Below, one piece after another: positions 1-6,073 of a stretch of 6,260 nt of DNA. Below the pieces are notes generated by a model. That model had not been told where the DNA came from and searched no databases. It worked only from the letters and a program-made list of their open reading frames with translations. The stretch is from contig DASSHC010000235.1 of the NCBI GenBank assembly GCA_035693105.1, positions 1 to 6,260 on the forward strand, given 5' to 3'. The DNA comes from DASSHC01 sp035693105. Its GTDB lineage: Bacteria > Chloroflexota > Chloroflexia > Thermomicrobiales > Thermomicrobiaceae. How positions within the stretch are numbered: position 1 is the stretch's first letter; each line of letters opens with the position of its first letter. Both the position numbers and the translations under genes were made by a program.

Positions 1-1017
1 GAAGGCGCTGCCGCGCGCCGGCTCGCTCTCCAGCTCGATGCGGCCCCGGTGCGCCTGCACCATCTGCTGCACCAGCGTCAGCCCGAGCCCGAGCCCCTGG
101 ACATCCATGCGGCGCGCGTCGTCTCCGCGGTAGAACTTTTCAAAGATGCGCGCCTGCACCTCGGGCGGGATGCCGATACCGGTGTCGCGCACCTCGACCC
201 AGACCTCGCCCTCGCGCAGCCCGTGGCTGACGCGCACCGACCCGCCGGACGGGGTGTAGCGCACCGCGTTCGAGAGGAGATTGCCGAAGACGCTGAGCAG
301 TGCATCCGGATTGCAGAGCAGCAGGATCGGCTGCCGCGTCTCCAGTGTCAGGTCCACGCCCTTGGTGGCCGCGGTTGGTCTGGCCCAGAGGCACGCCTGC
401 TCCAGAATCTCGGTAATATCCTGCGGTGCGCGGTCCAGCTGTGGCATCTCCCCGCGACTAATCTGGACCAAATCGCCGGTCAGGCGCGACAGGCGGTCGA
501 GCGCCTCGCGCGTCAGCCCCAGCAGCGGGGCCAACGTGTCGGTCTGCCCGCTGGAGAGCCGCCGCACCGCCAGATCGAGATTCCCCTTGGCGGCCGTGAT
601 CGGGGTACGCAGCTCGTGGGCGATGCCCGCCAGCAGCTCCGCCTTCTCGCGCTCGACGCGCTCCGCCTCCAACGCGCGCTGCTGCTCCAGCTCGGCGCGG
701 GCCTCGGCCTCGCGCAAGCTATCGCGCAGCTTCAGCTCCAGGTACTCCTTGTACTTCACACCGTAGGCGATCATGACTTCGAGCAGGAACTGGTGCGCGT
801 CGCCGACGGCTCGGGCTTGCTCGCGCGGCACACGGAGCGCCAGCGCGTGCTCAAGCGCTTCAAAGTGGAGCGCGATGATGTCGTCGGGCCCCAGCCCGCT
901 CTCGACGAAGTGCTGGCTCAGGAGTGAGGCGCGAAAGAGCGCCTGCTCGTTGCGTGTCTGCAGATACTCATCGAGCGCCGCCTCGTAGGCCGCGATCGCG
1001 GGTTCCTGCGGGTCCAT
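1..1017 (-). CDS. Sensor histidine kinase with RsbU-like N-terminal domain (3' end cut by window edge)
   Basis: Soluble two-component sensor kinase that should autophosphorylate on a histidine and pass the phosphate to a response regulator, which is not in this window. I translated 339 codons by hand with no stop. Residues about 5-97 resemble the helical N-terminal domain of the phosphatase RsbU, including 'GLGPDDIIALH' (41-51) and 'FLLEVMIAYGVKYKEY' (77-92). A charged coiled-coil linker covers about 97-128. The kinase core follows: H-box GIAHELRTPIT with phospho-acceptor His134, N-box NLLSNAVRYTP (246-256), G1 box DTGIGIP (278-284), F-box FEKFYRG (292-298) and G2 box GLGLGL (308-313). It ends in GSAF at base 1, so probably only about 5-15 residues are missing. 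There is no membrane segment or signal peptide, so it should act in the cytoplasm. The start is well fixed: an in-frame TGA lies one codon upstream of the ATG, and a GGGGGG-rich Shine-Dalgarno sits at 1024-1029. The kinase assignment is firm; the signal sensed is unknown. Confidence 0.95.
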   Translation of the reverse strand, partial: MDPQEPAIAAYEAALDEYLQTRNEQALFRASLLSQHFVESGLGPDDIIALHFEALEHALALRVPREQARAVGDAHQFLLEVMIAYGVKYKEYLELKLRDSLREAEARAELEQQRALEAERVEREKAELLAGIAHELRTPITAAKGNLDLAVRRLSSGQTDTLAPLLGLTREALDRLSRLTGDLVQISRGEMPQLDRAPQDITEILEQACLWARPTAATKGVDLTLETRQPILLLCNPDALLSVFGNLLSNAVRYTPSGGSVRVSHGLREGEVWVEVRDTGIGIPPEVQARIFEKFYRGDDARRMDVQGLGLGLTLVQQMVQAHRGRIELESEPARGSAF

Positions 1018-1079
1018 GCGTCACCCCCCGATATCGCGCTGCGACGCCAGTACCTTGTCGGCGGTTTCCCCATGAATCA

Positions 1080-1108
1080 ATAGTACGCTGCCTTTGGTCG
1101 TGCGGCAA
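1080..1108 (-). promoter_or_regulatory. Putative sigma-70-type promoter of the histidine kinase gene
   Basis: Read on the minus strand, a -35-like TTGCCG (1103-1108) is followed by a 17-bp spacer and a -10-like TACTAT (1080-1085). Each hexamer matches the consensus at four of six positions and the spacing is ideal. The predicted transcript would start near 1073, giving a leader of about 56 nt before the kinase ATG. The 153-bp gap after the upstream permease fits an independent transcription unit. This is a motif match only; read-through from the ABC operon is also possible because no terminator is evident between them. Confidence 0.45.
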
Positions 1109-1170
1109 TCATTGTCAGCGGACGTTCATTGGTACAGGTGATCCACGCGGCTGCCGGCGCCGGGGTCCAC

Positions 1171-1917
1171 TCAATCCAGACTCATCCGGCTCAGGCGACG
1201 GCTGGCGAGCGCCAGTGAGACGATCACGACCAGCGCCAGCACCACCAGCGCGGCGCCGAGCGACGCCGACTGGTCCAGACGCACCGCCGGGCTGTCGAGC
1301 AGGCGCACGAAGATCGAATTGACGTAGTGCCGGATGCTCAGCACGCGCGCGCCGGAGATAATGGAGACGATCAGCCCTTCCCAGAGGATGACGTAGATGA
1401 TCCCGACGATCAACGCGCGCGGGATGACCAGGCTGATGAAGAGGAAGAGCGCGCCGTAGGCCAGGATGCCGGCCAGCGTGGCCGCCAGCATCGCCAGCAG
1501 CACGCGCCCCCCGGCGCTCGCCTCCTGCGAGGCGACCACGCCCCAGGTGATGACGATGCCGATCAGCAGCGGAATCGCCGTCACCAGCACCGTGCCGGCG
1601 AACTTCTCCAGCACGATCCGCCAACGGCCGACCGGCTTGAGCGCAAGGTAGGGAATGGTGCGATCCGACAGTTCGTTGCCCAGCGCGGCGGTCGCCAGGA
1701 TCAGGGTCGCCAGCGGGATCACGATCGTCGCCAGGAAGCCCAGGAAGAGATCGCCCAGGAAATTGACCCCGCTGGGGCGGTTCGACTGCGCCAGGTAGAT
1801 CAGCGCGAAGACGATCGGGGTAGCGGCGAAGAGCGCGGTGACCCGGATCGCCCGGCCGGCGCCGAACTCGCGCACCGTCAGCCAGGTAACCGGAGCCGCG
1901 CGCATGAGTTGCGACAC
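1171..1917 (-). CDS. ABC-2 type exporter permease subunit (second of two)
   Basis: Integral membrane subunit of an ABC-2 exporter, 248 residues, last gene of the four-gene operon. Six hydrophobic segments are visible at about 27-46, 53-79, 107-129, 139-165, 168-188 and 220-238, with short loops throughout. Between segments 2 and 3 lies the cytoplasmic motif ELSDRTIPYLALKPVGRWR (82-100), the 'E...gTi..l...P..R' element typical of ABC-2 permeases that contacts the ATPase. The GTG start at 1917 is preferred over an in-frame ATG at 1905: it has GGAG 7 nt upstream and lies 1 bp after the stop of the upstream ATPase gene, which indicates translational coupling, whereas the ATG has no Shine-Dalgarno. 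It probably pairs with the ATPase encoded just upstream. The substrate is unknown. It differs clearly from the other permease of the operon (303 residues), so the two are not a recent duplication. Confidence 0.9.
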   Translation of the reverse strand: MSQLMRAAPVTWLTVREFGAGRAIRVTALFAATPIVFALIYLAQSNRPSGVNFLGDLFLGFLATIVIPLATLILATAALGNELSDRTIPYLALKPVGRWRIVLEKFAGTVLVTAIPLLIGIVITWGVVASQEASAGGRVLLAMLAATLAGILAYGALFLFISLVIPRALIVGIIYVILWEGLIVSIISGARVLSIRHYVNSIFVRLLDSPAVRLDQSASLGAALVVLALVVIVSLALASRRLSRMSLD

Positions 1918-1918
1918 G

Positions 1919-2887
1919 CTAACGCTCCGTCACGTAGGCGAAGACGCTCGACAGCGACTCGTCGAGCGCCGCGATCTCGTAGAGCCGGATCCGCAGCCGC
2001 TGGGCGACGGCCGGCAGCGCGCGGTAGAGCGCGCGCACGTCGTTGGTCTCGAGCACCGCGGCGCCGTCGCCCTCGAAGCGCACCGTCTCCAGCCACTCCT
2101 GCCCCACCAGATCGGCCATCAGGCCGCGGATGTCGCCGGCGCGCACCCGCACCATGCGGGCGTGCTCGTCGATCTGGTCGCGGATGGCGCGGTAGTCGCC
2201 GGCGGCGGCCAGCTTGCCGTCCACCAGCACCAGGATGCGGTCGGCCACGCGCTCGACCTCGTGCAGCACGTGCGACGAGACCAGCACCGTCTTGCCCTCG
2301 TCGCCCAGGCGGCGGATCAGCTCCATCAGGCGCAGGCGCTGCACCGGGTCGGTGCCGGTCAGCGGCTCGTCGAGGATCAGCACCTCGGGATCGTGCACCA
2401 GCCCCCCGGCGATCTTGATGCGCTGCCGCATCCCCTTCGAGTAGCCGCGCACGGCGCGGTCGGCGTCGCGCTCCAGCTCGACCAGCGCCAGCACCGCGCG
2501 CACGGCGGCCTCCGGATCGTCGAGCTGCTGCATCACGGCGTTGAGCCGCACGAACTCGCGCCCCGTCAGGAAGGGGTAGACACCCTCCTGCTCCGGCACC
2601 AGCCCGATCTGGCGGTAGATGGCGGGGTTGCCGCGCACCGGCTGCCCCAGCACGCGCACGCTCCCGGTCGAGGGCGCCAGCAGGCCGCTGAGCGTCTTGA
2701 GGATGGTCGACTTGCCGGCGCCATTCGGCCCCAGCAGCCCGGTGACGCCCGGCTCGACGTGGAACGAGACGTCGGAGACCGCCACCACGTCGCCGTACCA
2801 CTTGGAGAGGTGCTCGACCACGATCGTCGGCTGCCGCGCGCCGGGTGGGGCGGGCGGTCGCTCCCGCGTTTGGTGGGTATCAAGCAT
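1919..2887 (-). CDS. ABC exporter ATP-binding subunit (second of two)
   Basis: Cytoplasmic ATPase that powers the ABC-2 permeases, 322 residues. Motifs in order: Walker A GPNGAGKST (53-61); Q-loop LVPEQEGVYPFLTG with Gln100; signature YSKGMRQ (149-155), a variant of LSGGQ common in ABC-2-type ATPases; Walker B VLILDEP (169-175) with catalytic Glu174; D-loop TGTD (177-180); switch His206. All catalytic residues are present. The last 100 or so residues after the nucleotide-binding fold form an accessory region ending 'LDESLSSVFAYVTER', like the C-terminal tail of many exporter ATPases. About 20 Pro/Arg-rich residues precede the first conserved strand. The ATG overlaps the end of the upstream permease gene by 8 bp (ATGCTTGA), with GGAGG 10 nt upstream, so its translation is probably coupled. 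The family is clear; the cargo is not. Confidence 0.95.
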   Translation of the reverse strand: MLDTHQTRERPPAPPGARQPTIVVEHLSKWYGDVVAVSDVSFHVEPGVTGLLGPNGAGKSTILKTLSGLLAPSTGSVRVLGQPVRGNPAIYRQIGLVPEQEGVYPFLTGREFVRLNAVMQQLDDPEAAVRAVLALVELERDADRAVRGYSKGMRQRIKIAGGLVHDPEVLILDEPLTGTDPVQRLRLMELIRRLGDEGKTVLVSSHVLHEVERVADRILVLVDGKLAAAGDYRAIRDQIDEHARMVRVRAGDIRGLMADLVGQEWLETVRFEGDGAAVLETNDVRALYRALPAVAQRLRIRLYEIAALDESLSSVFAYVTER

Positions 2888-3791
2888 GGCGCAGGTACCT
2901 CCGGTAGAGCACGCCCGCGGCGAGCGCGCTGATCACCAGCAGGTCGACCAGGAACCAGCCGCCGCCGAGCGACGAGCCCGACAGCGTGGCGTGGCCGGGA
3001 TTGAAGCCGATGATCCAGCCAGCCAGCCCCAGCGGAACCGCCACCGGGTCGATCAGCGCCACGTAGTCGCGGAAGTCGGCCCCGACAGTCTGGAAGAGCG
3101 CCGCCGCAATGCCGGAGAGGACCAGCATGGCGCCGATGTAGACGGCGGCCGCCACCGCCTTGCGGTCGGTGAAGGACGAGATCACCAACCCGATGGCGGC
3201 GAAGTAGAGCGCCAGCAGCGAGCCGGTCGCCAGGATGCGCAGCAGCAGGCCGAGATGGTGCAGCAGGTAGCTGGCCGGGCTGGCGGCGAGCAGCGTGTCG
3301 GCGACGAAGAGGAGCAGCGGCGGCACGAGCGAGATGGTGCCCATCAGGATGCCGAGCGCGCCGACCTTGGCCAGCACGTAGTCGGCCCGGCTGATCGGGC
3401 GCGAGAAGTAGAGCGGCAGGACGTTCTGCCGCCGGTCGTCGGCCAGCATCTCGGGCGCGGTGGCGGCGGCGAAGATCAGCAGGATGGTCGAGAGCGCGCT
3501 GAAGAGCGTGCCGTAGCCGAACGACTGCGCCACCTGCGGGATCTGCGAGACGAGCGCGCGGATGCCGACGATCACGATCACCGGCAGGAAGGCGGCGATA
3601 TAGAGGAGGATCGGGATGATCTTGGCGGTCCAGCGCTTCTTGATGCCGAGGCCGCGCTTGAGCGAGTAGACGATCAGCGCGCGGATGGCGTGGGCGCGCC
3701 CCTCGCGCGGCCCCTCGTAGTGGCGGTAGCCGCGGTCGAAGATCTCCCCGGCCGGGGTCGAGCCCGGAATGTCGCTAATCAGCTCGGACAT
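2880..3791 (-). CDS. ABC-2 type exporter permease subunit (first of two)
   Basis: Integral membrane permease, 303 residues. A soluble N-terminus carries 'IFDRGYRHYEGPREGR' (17-32), a motif I recall from a subgroup of ABC-2 permeases. Hydrophobic segments follow at about 57-78, 94-112, 139-164, 180-204, 213-234 and 279-296, with a shorter one at 250-263, giving six or seven spans. The cytoplasmic loop after the second span has the ABC-2 hallmark EMLADDRRQNVLPLYFSRPIS (114-134), the likely coupling element to the ATPase. The start at 3791 is chosen over an open reading frame that continues to 3953: the homologous-looking sequence begins here, AGGA lies about 9 nt upstream, and the longer version would add 54 low-complexity residues inside the upstream ATPase gene. 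The gene overlaps the upstream ATPase by 17 bp and the downstream ATPase by 8 bp. It probably pairs with the ATPase encoded just before it; substrate unknown. Confidence 0.92.
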   Translation of the reverse strand: MSELISDIPGSTPAGEIFDRGYRHYEGPREGRAHAIRALIVYSLKRGLGIKKRWTAKIIPILLYIAAFLPVIVIVGIRALVSQIPQVAQSFGYGTLFSALSTILLIFAAATAPEMLADDRRQNVLPLYFSRPISRADYVLAKVGALGILMGTISLVPPLLLFVADTLLAASPASYLLHHLGLLLRILATGSLLALYFAAIGLVISSFTDRKAVAAAVYIGAMLVLSGIAAALFQTVGADFRDYVALIDPVAVPLGLAGWIIGFNPGHATLSGSSLGGGWFLVDLLVISALAAGVLYRRYLRHA

Positions 3792-4728
3792 CGGCCGCTT
3801 CCTGCTCGGCGGACAGTTGCCGCACGTAGATATCCTCCAGCGAGCGCGCCTCGACCCGCAGGCCGCGCAGGAGCACGCCGAGGTCGGCCGCCGCGTCGCG
3901 GACGGCGTCGAAGGTGGCGTCGCCGGTCGGGCGCACCACCAGTTCCGGTCCACGCCGCTCGACCGACAGCCCGTCCGCCTGCAGACGGGCCGTGAAGGCC
4001 GCCAGGTCGCCGTCGATGCGCACCAGCGTATCGCCGCTGCCGGCCAGCAACTCGACGACCGGGCCGTGGATCACCATCCGGCCCTGGTCGAGCATGACCA
4101 CGTAGTCGCAGACCTGCTCGACATCCTCCAGCAGGTGCGAAGAAAGGACGACGGTGATGCCGAGGTCGCGGTGGATGCGCTGGATCAGCCGCAGCATCTC
4201 CTCGCGCCCGACCGGGTCCATGCCATTGGTCGGCTCGTCGAGCAAGACGAGGGTGGGGTCGTGGACGATCGCCTGCGCCAGCTTGACGCGCTGCTTCATA
4301 CCAGTGGAGAACTCGCGGATCAGGCGGTAGCGCTCCTCGTCGACGCCGCATTGATACAGCGTTTCGGCGGCGCGCAGCCGGGCCGACTTGCTCGGCAGCC
4401 CGCTCATCTCGGCCATGTGGCCCACGAAGTCGGCGGCGGTCACGTCGAGCGGCAGGCAGTCGGACTCGGGCATGTAGCCGACGCGCTCGCGCACGCGATA
4501 GGGGTTCGTGGCGACGTCCAGGCCCATTACCGAGCGCGAGCCGGCGGTCGGCTCCTCCAACCCGAGCAAGAGCTTGATCAGGGTGGACTTGCCCGCGCCG
4601 TTAGCGCCCAGCAGCCCGACCGAGGTGCGCGGGAGCGACAGCGTCAGGCCGTCGAGCGCGACGACCGAGCCGTAGGTCTTGCGCAGATCGCGCGTCTCGA
4701 TAATCGGTTCTCCGCCGTCGACGGTCAT
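3775..4728 (-). CDS. ABC exporter ATP-binding subunit (first of two, operon head)
   Basis: Cytoplasmic ATPase, 317 residues, first gene of the exporter operon. Motifs: Walker A GANGAGKST (41-49); the Q-loop position reads GYMPESDCLP, so Glu88 replaces the usual Gln; signature FSTGMKQR (140-147); Walker B LVLLDEP (160-166) with catalytic Glu165; D-loop NGMD (168-171); switch His198. The C-terminal 95 or so residues form an accessory domain ending 'VEARSLEDIYVRQL', which resembles the DUF4162-type tail of exporter ATPases. The ATG at 4728 is preferred over an in-frame ATG at 4830: GGGGAG lies 6 nt upstream, the conserved fold starts about 8 residues later, and the extra 34 residues would cover a good -10 element. 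The gene's end overlaps the following permease start by 17 bp. ABC exporter ATPase is certain; drug, lipid or peptide export cannot be told apart here. Confidence 0.95.
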   Translation of the reverse strand: MTVDGGEPIIETRDLRKTYGSVVALDGLTLSLPRTSVGLLGANGAGKSTLIKLLLGLEEPTAGSRSVMGLDVATNPYRVRERVGYMPESDCLPLDVTAADFVGHMAEMSGLPSKSARLRAAETLYQCGVDEERYRLIREFSTGMKQRVKLAQAIVHDPTLVLLDEPTNGMDPVGREEMLRLIQRIHRDLGITVVLSSHLLEDVEQVCDYVVMLDQGRMVIHGPVVELLAGSGDTLVRIDGDLAAFTARLQADGLSVERRGPELVVRPTGDATFDAVRDAAADLGVLLRGLRVEARSLEDIYVRQLSAEQEAADVRAD

Positions 4729-4734
4729 CCGTTG

Positions 4735-4740
4735 CTCCCC
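4735..4740 (-). promoter_or_regulatory. Ribosome binding site fixing the start of the first ABC ATPase
   Basis: On the minus strand GGGGAG sits 6 nt before the ATG at 4728. It is a strong anti-16S match at good spacing, and it decides for this start over the in-frame ATG at 4830. Confidence 0.7.
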
Positions 4741-4759
4741 TAGCCTGTCGCCGGCCCCA

Positions 4760-4765
4760 AGTATA
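4760..4765 (-). promoter_or_regulatory. Putative -10 element of the ABC exporter operon
   Basis: TATACT on the minus strand is one mismatch from TATAAT and stands out in very GC-rich surroundings. It is correctly placed, about 32 bp before the operon's first ATG. The -35 region is poor (GCACCG at a 17-bp spacing) and there is no extended TGn element. Motif evidence only. Confidence 0.45.
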
Positions 4766-4823
4766 GCCGCGCGGGCCAGTGCCGGTGCCAGCCGCCGCTT
4801 GCACCAGACAGCACAATTTGCGA

Positions 4824-4837
4824 AGGTCATGAGGTCA
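4824..4837 (+). repeat. Direct repeat AGGTCA-tg-AGGTCA upstream of the M20 gene
   Basis: Two identical hexamers, 4824-4829 and 4832-4837, repeat with an 8-bp period. They lie 31-45 bp before the hydrolase start codon, where an operator would act. A chance pair in GC-rich DNA is possible; no protein can be assigned to it. Confidence 0.35.
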
Positions 4838-4856
4838 CAGGGACGTTGGGTGCCAC

Positions 4857-4864
4857 GGAGGAGG
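4857..4864 (+). promoter_or_regulatory. Ribosome binding site of the M20 hydrolase
   Basis: GGAGGAGG matches the anti-16S sequence almost perfectly. The first GGAGG ends 7 nt before the ATG at 4869 but only 4 nt before the alternative GTG at 4866, so the ATG is the better start. Confidence 0.75.
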
Positions 4865-4868
4865 GGTG

Positions 4869-6065
4869 ATGGAGAACGGTGAGCTGGCGGCGGTCAAAGA
4901 GCGCATCGCCGAGGAGGCGCGGCGGCTGCAGCCGCGGCTGATCGAGCTATCGCAGGATCTGCACGCGCACCCGGAGATCCGCTTCGAGGAGCAGCGCTCC
5001 TCCGCGCTGCTGGCCGAGCTGCTGGATGAGTACGGCTTCGAGGTCGAGCGCGGCGTGGCCGGGCTGCCGACCGCCTTCGTGGCGACCTACGGCTCGGGCG
5101 AGCCGACGGTCGCGCTGCTGGCCGAGTACGACGCGCTGCCCCAGCTCGGCCACGCCTGCGGCCACAACCTGATCGCCACCTGGGCTCTCGGCGCCGGCAT
5201 CGCGCTCCGCCGCGCGCTCCCCGGCTTTGAGGGCACGCTCAAGGTGATCGGCACGCCGGCCGAGGAGGGCGGCGGCGGCAAGGTGATCATGGCCGACGCC
5301 GGCATCTTCAAGGGGCTGAGCGCGGCGATCATGATGCACCCGCGCGACACCACCTACCTCGATCGCGGCTCGCTGGCGCGCACCTTCTACACCGTCGAGT
5401 TCTTCGGCAAGCCCGCCCACGCCGCCTCCGCGCCCGAGAAGGGGATCAACGCGCTGGATGCCATCCTCCAGGTCTTCGCCAGCCTGAGCGCCATGCGCCA
5501 GCACCTGCGGCCCGACGTGCGCATCCACGGCGTGATCACCGACGGCGGCGCGGCCGTCAACATCGTGCCGGAGCACGCCGCCGCGCAGTTCCTGGTGCGC
5601 GCCCGCGAGCAGGAGTACCTGGAGGAGGTCAAGCGCCGCTTCCGCGCGCTCTGCGAGGGCGCGGCGCTGGCGACCGGCGCCCGGCTGGAGCTGACCGAGG
5701 GTCTGAGCTACCAGTCGCGCGTCTGCAACGAGGCGCTGGTCGATGTCTTCCGCGACAACCTGACCGCGCTCGGCTTCGACTACGACACGCCGCCCAGCGA
5801 CGGTGGGGTCGGCTCCAGCGACATCGGCAACGTCAGCCGGTTGGTGCCGACGATCCACCCCTATCTCAAGATCTGCGATAAAGGTGTCGGCGGGCACACC
5901 CCGGAGTTCGCCGCGGCCGCCGCCGGCCCGCTGGCCGACGAGCTGACCGCGGCGGGCGCGACCATGCTGGCCTGGACGGCGGCCGACGTGCTGCTGCGCC
6001 CCGAGGTGCGCCAGCGGCTGCGCGAGACGTTCCAGCAGCAGCTCGGCTATCCGCCGCAAGAGTAG
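4869..6065 (+). CDS. M20-family metallohydrolase, AbgB/PM20D2-like (M20D)
   Basis: Predicted zinc or manganese amidohydrolase that cleaves an amide bond of an N-acylated amino acid, dipeptide or aminobenzoyl-glutamate-like substrate; cytoplasmic, as no signal peptide is seen. The 398 residues match the usual family length. Metal and catalytic residues are in the M20D pattern: GHACGHN (94-100) with Cys97 and His99; TPAEEGGGGK (129-138) with general base Glu132 and ligand Glu133; MHPRD with His157; GGHTPEF with His343. The dimerisation domain begins near VEFFGKPAHAASAP (176-189), and GSSDIGNVS (315-323) is the conserved return to the catalytic domain. GHACGHN followed by AEEGGGGK points to the AbgB/PM20D2 branch rather than the indole-acetyl-amino-acid or hippurate branch. 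The ATG at 4869 is chosen over GTG 4866 because of Shine-Dalgarno spacing. It is divergent from the ABC operon and followed after 8 bp by a small gene. Exact substrate unknown; all active-site residues are intact. Confidence 0.93.
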   Translation: MENGELAAVKERIAEEARRLQPRLIELSQDLHAHPEIRFEEQRSSALLAELLDEYGFEVERGVAGLPTAFVATYGSGEPTVALLAEYDALPQLGHACGHNLIATWALGAGIALRRALPGFEGTLKVIGTPAEEGGGGKVIMADAGIFKGLSAAIMMHPRDTTYLDRGSLARTFYTVEFFGKPAHAASAPEKGINALDAILQVFASLSAMRQHLRPDVRIHGVITDGGAAVNIVPEHAAAQFLVRAREQEYLEEVKRRFRALCEGAALATGARLELTEGLSYQSRVCNEALVDVFRDNLTALGFDYDTPPSDGGVGSSDIGNVSRLVPTIHPYLKICDKGVGGHTPEFAAAAAGPLADELTAAGATMLAWTAADVLLRPEVRQRLRETFQQQLGYPPQE

Positions 6066-6073
6066 GAACAACG

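Larger units (their letters stand above)
4729..4868. promoter_or_regulatory. Divergent intergenic region between the ABC operon and the M20 hydrolase gene
   Basis: This 140-bp gap must hold the promoters of both divergent units. On the minus strand TATACT (4760-4765) matches the -10 consensus at five of six positions and would start transcription near 4753, about 25 nt before the ATPase ATG. No good -35 hexamer stands 16-18 bp before it, so an activator or another sigma factor may be needed. On the plus strand I find no convincing -35/-10 pair for the hydrolase gene. The plus-strand side contains an AGGTCA direct repeat (4824-4837) and a short AT-richer stretch near 4811-4820. Confidence 0.5.

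Noticed and set aside
49..927. Long plus-strand open frame (292 codons) opposite the histidine kinase
   Set aside because: It is antisense to a complete set of kinase motifs. The translation is Arg/Gln/Leu/His-rich with no recognisable domain, as expected from high-GC antisense frames.
1018..1073. Possible leader peptide from an ATG at 1073 in the kinase leader
   Set aside because: There is no Shine-Dalgarno before it, it nearly coincides with the predicted transcription start, and it runs out of frame into the kinase gene without a recognisable attenuator.
1154..1163. Perfect palindrome CCGGCGCCGG just after the last exporter gene, considered as a terminator
   Set aside because: It has no loop and no following T-run, and such GC palindromes are common by chance in this composition.
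1327..2418. Plus-strand open frame of 363 codons across the permease and ATPase genes
   Set aside because: The translation is low-complexity Arg/Asp/Gln-rich sequence. It spans two well-supported genes on the other strand and has no family signature.
3792..3953. N-terminal extension of the first permease by 54 codons
   Set aside because: The added sequence is Arg/Pro/Ser/Thr/Cys-rich out-of-frame reading of the ATPase gene. The ATG at 3791 has its own Shine-Dalgarno.
2619..3995. Plus-strand open frame of 458 codons, the longest in the window
   Set aside because: It crosses two or three real gene boundaries on the opposite strand and encodes a Glu/Arg/Gln-rich low-complexity product. Its length is an artefact of GC-rich codon use.
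3769..4743. Plus-strand open frame of 324 codons opposite the first ATPase
   Set aside because: It mirrors the ATPase gene, whose Walker A, signature, Walker B and switch motifs are all intact. The product is His/Gln/Asp-rich with no domain.
4729..4830. N-terminal extension of the first ATPase to an ATG at 4830
   Set aside because: The 34 extra residues precede the conserved fold and would cover the TATACT -10 element, and the internal ATG at 4728 has GGGGAG at ideal spacing.
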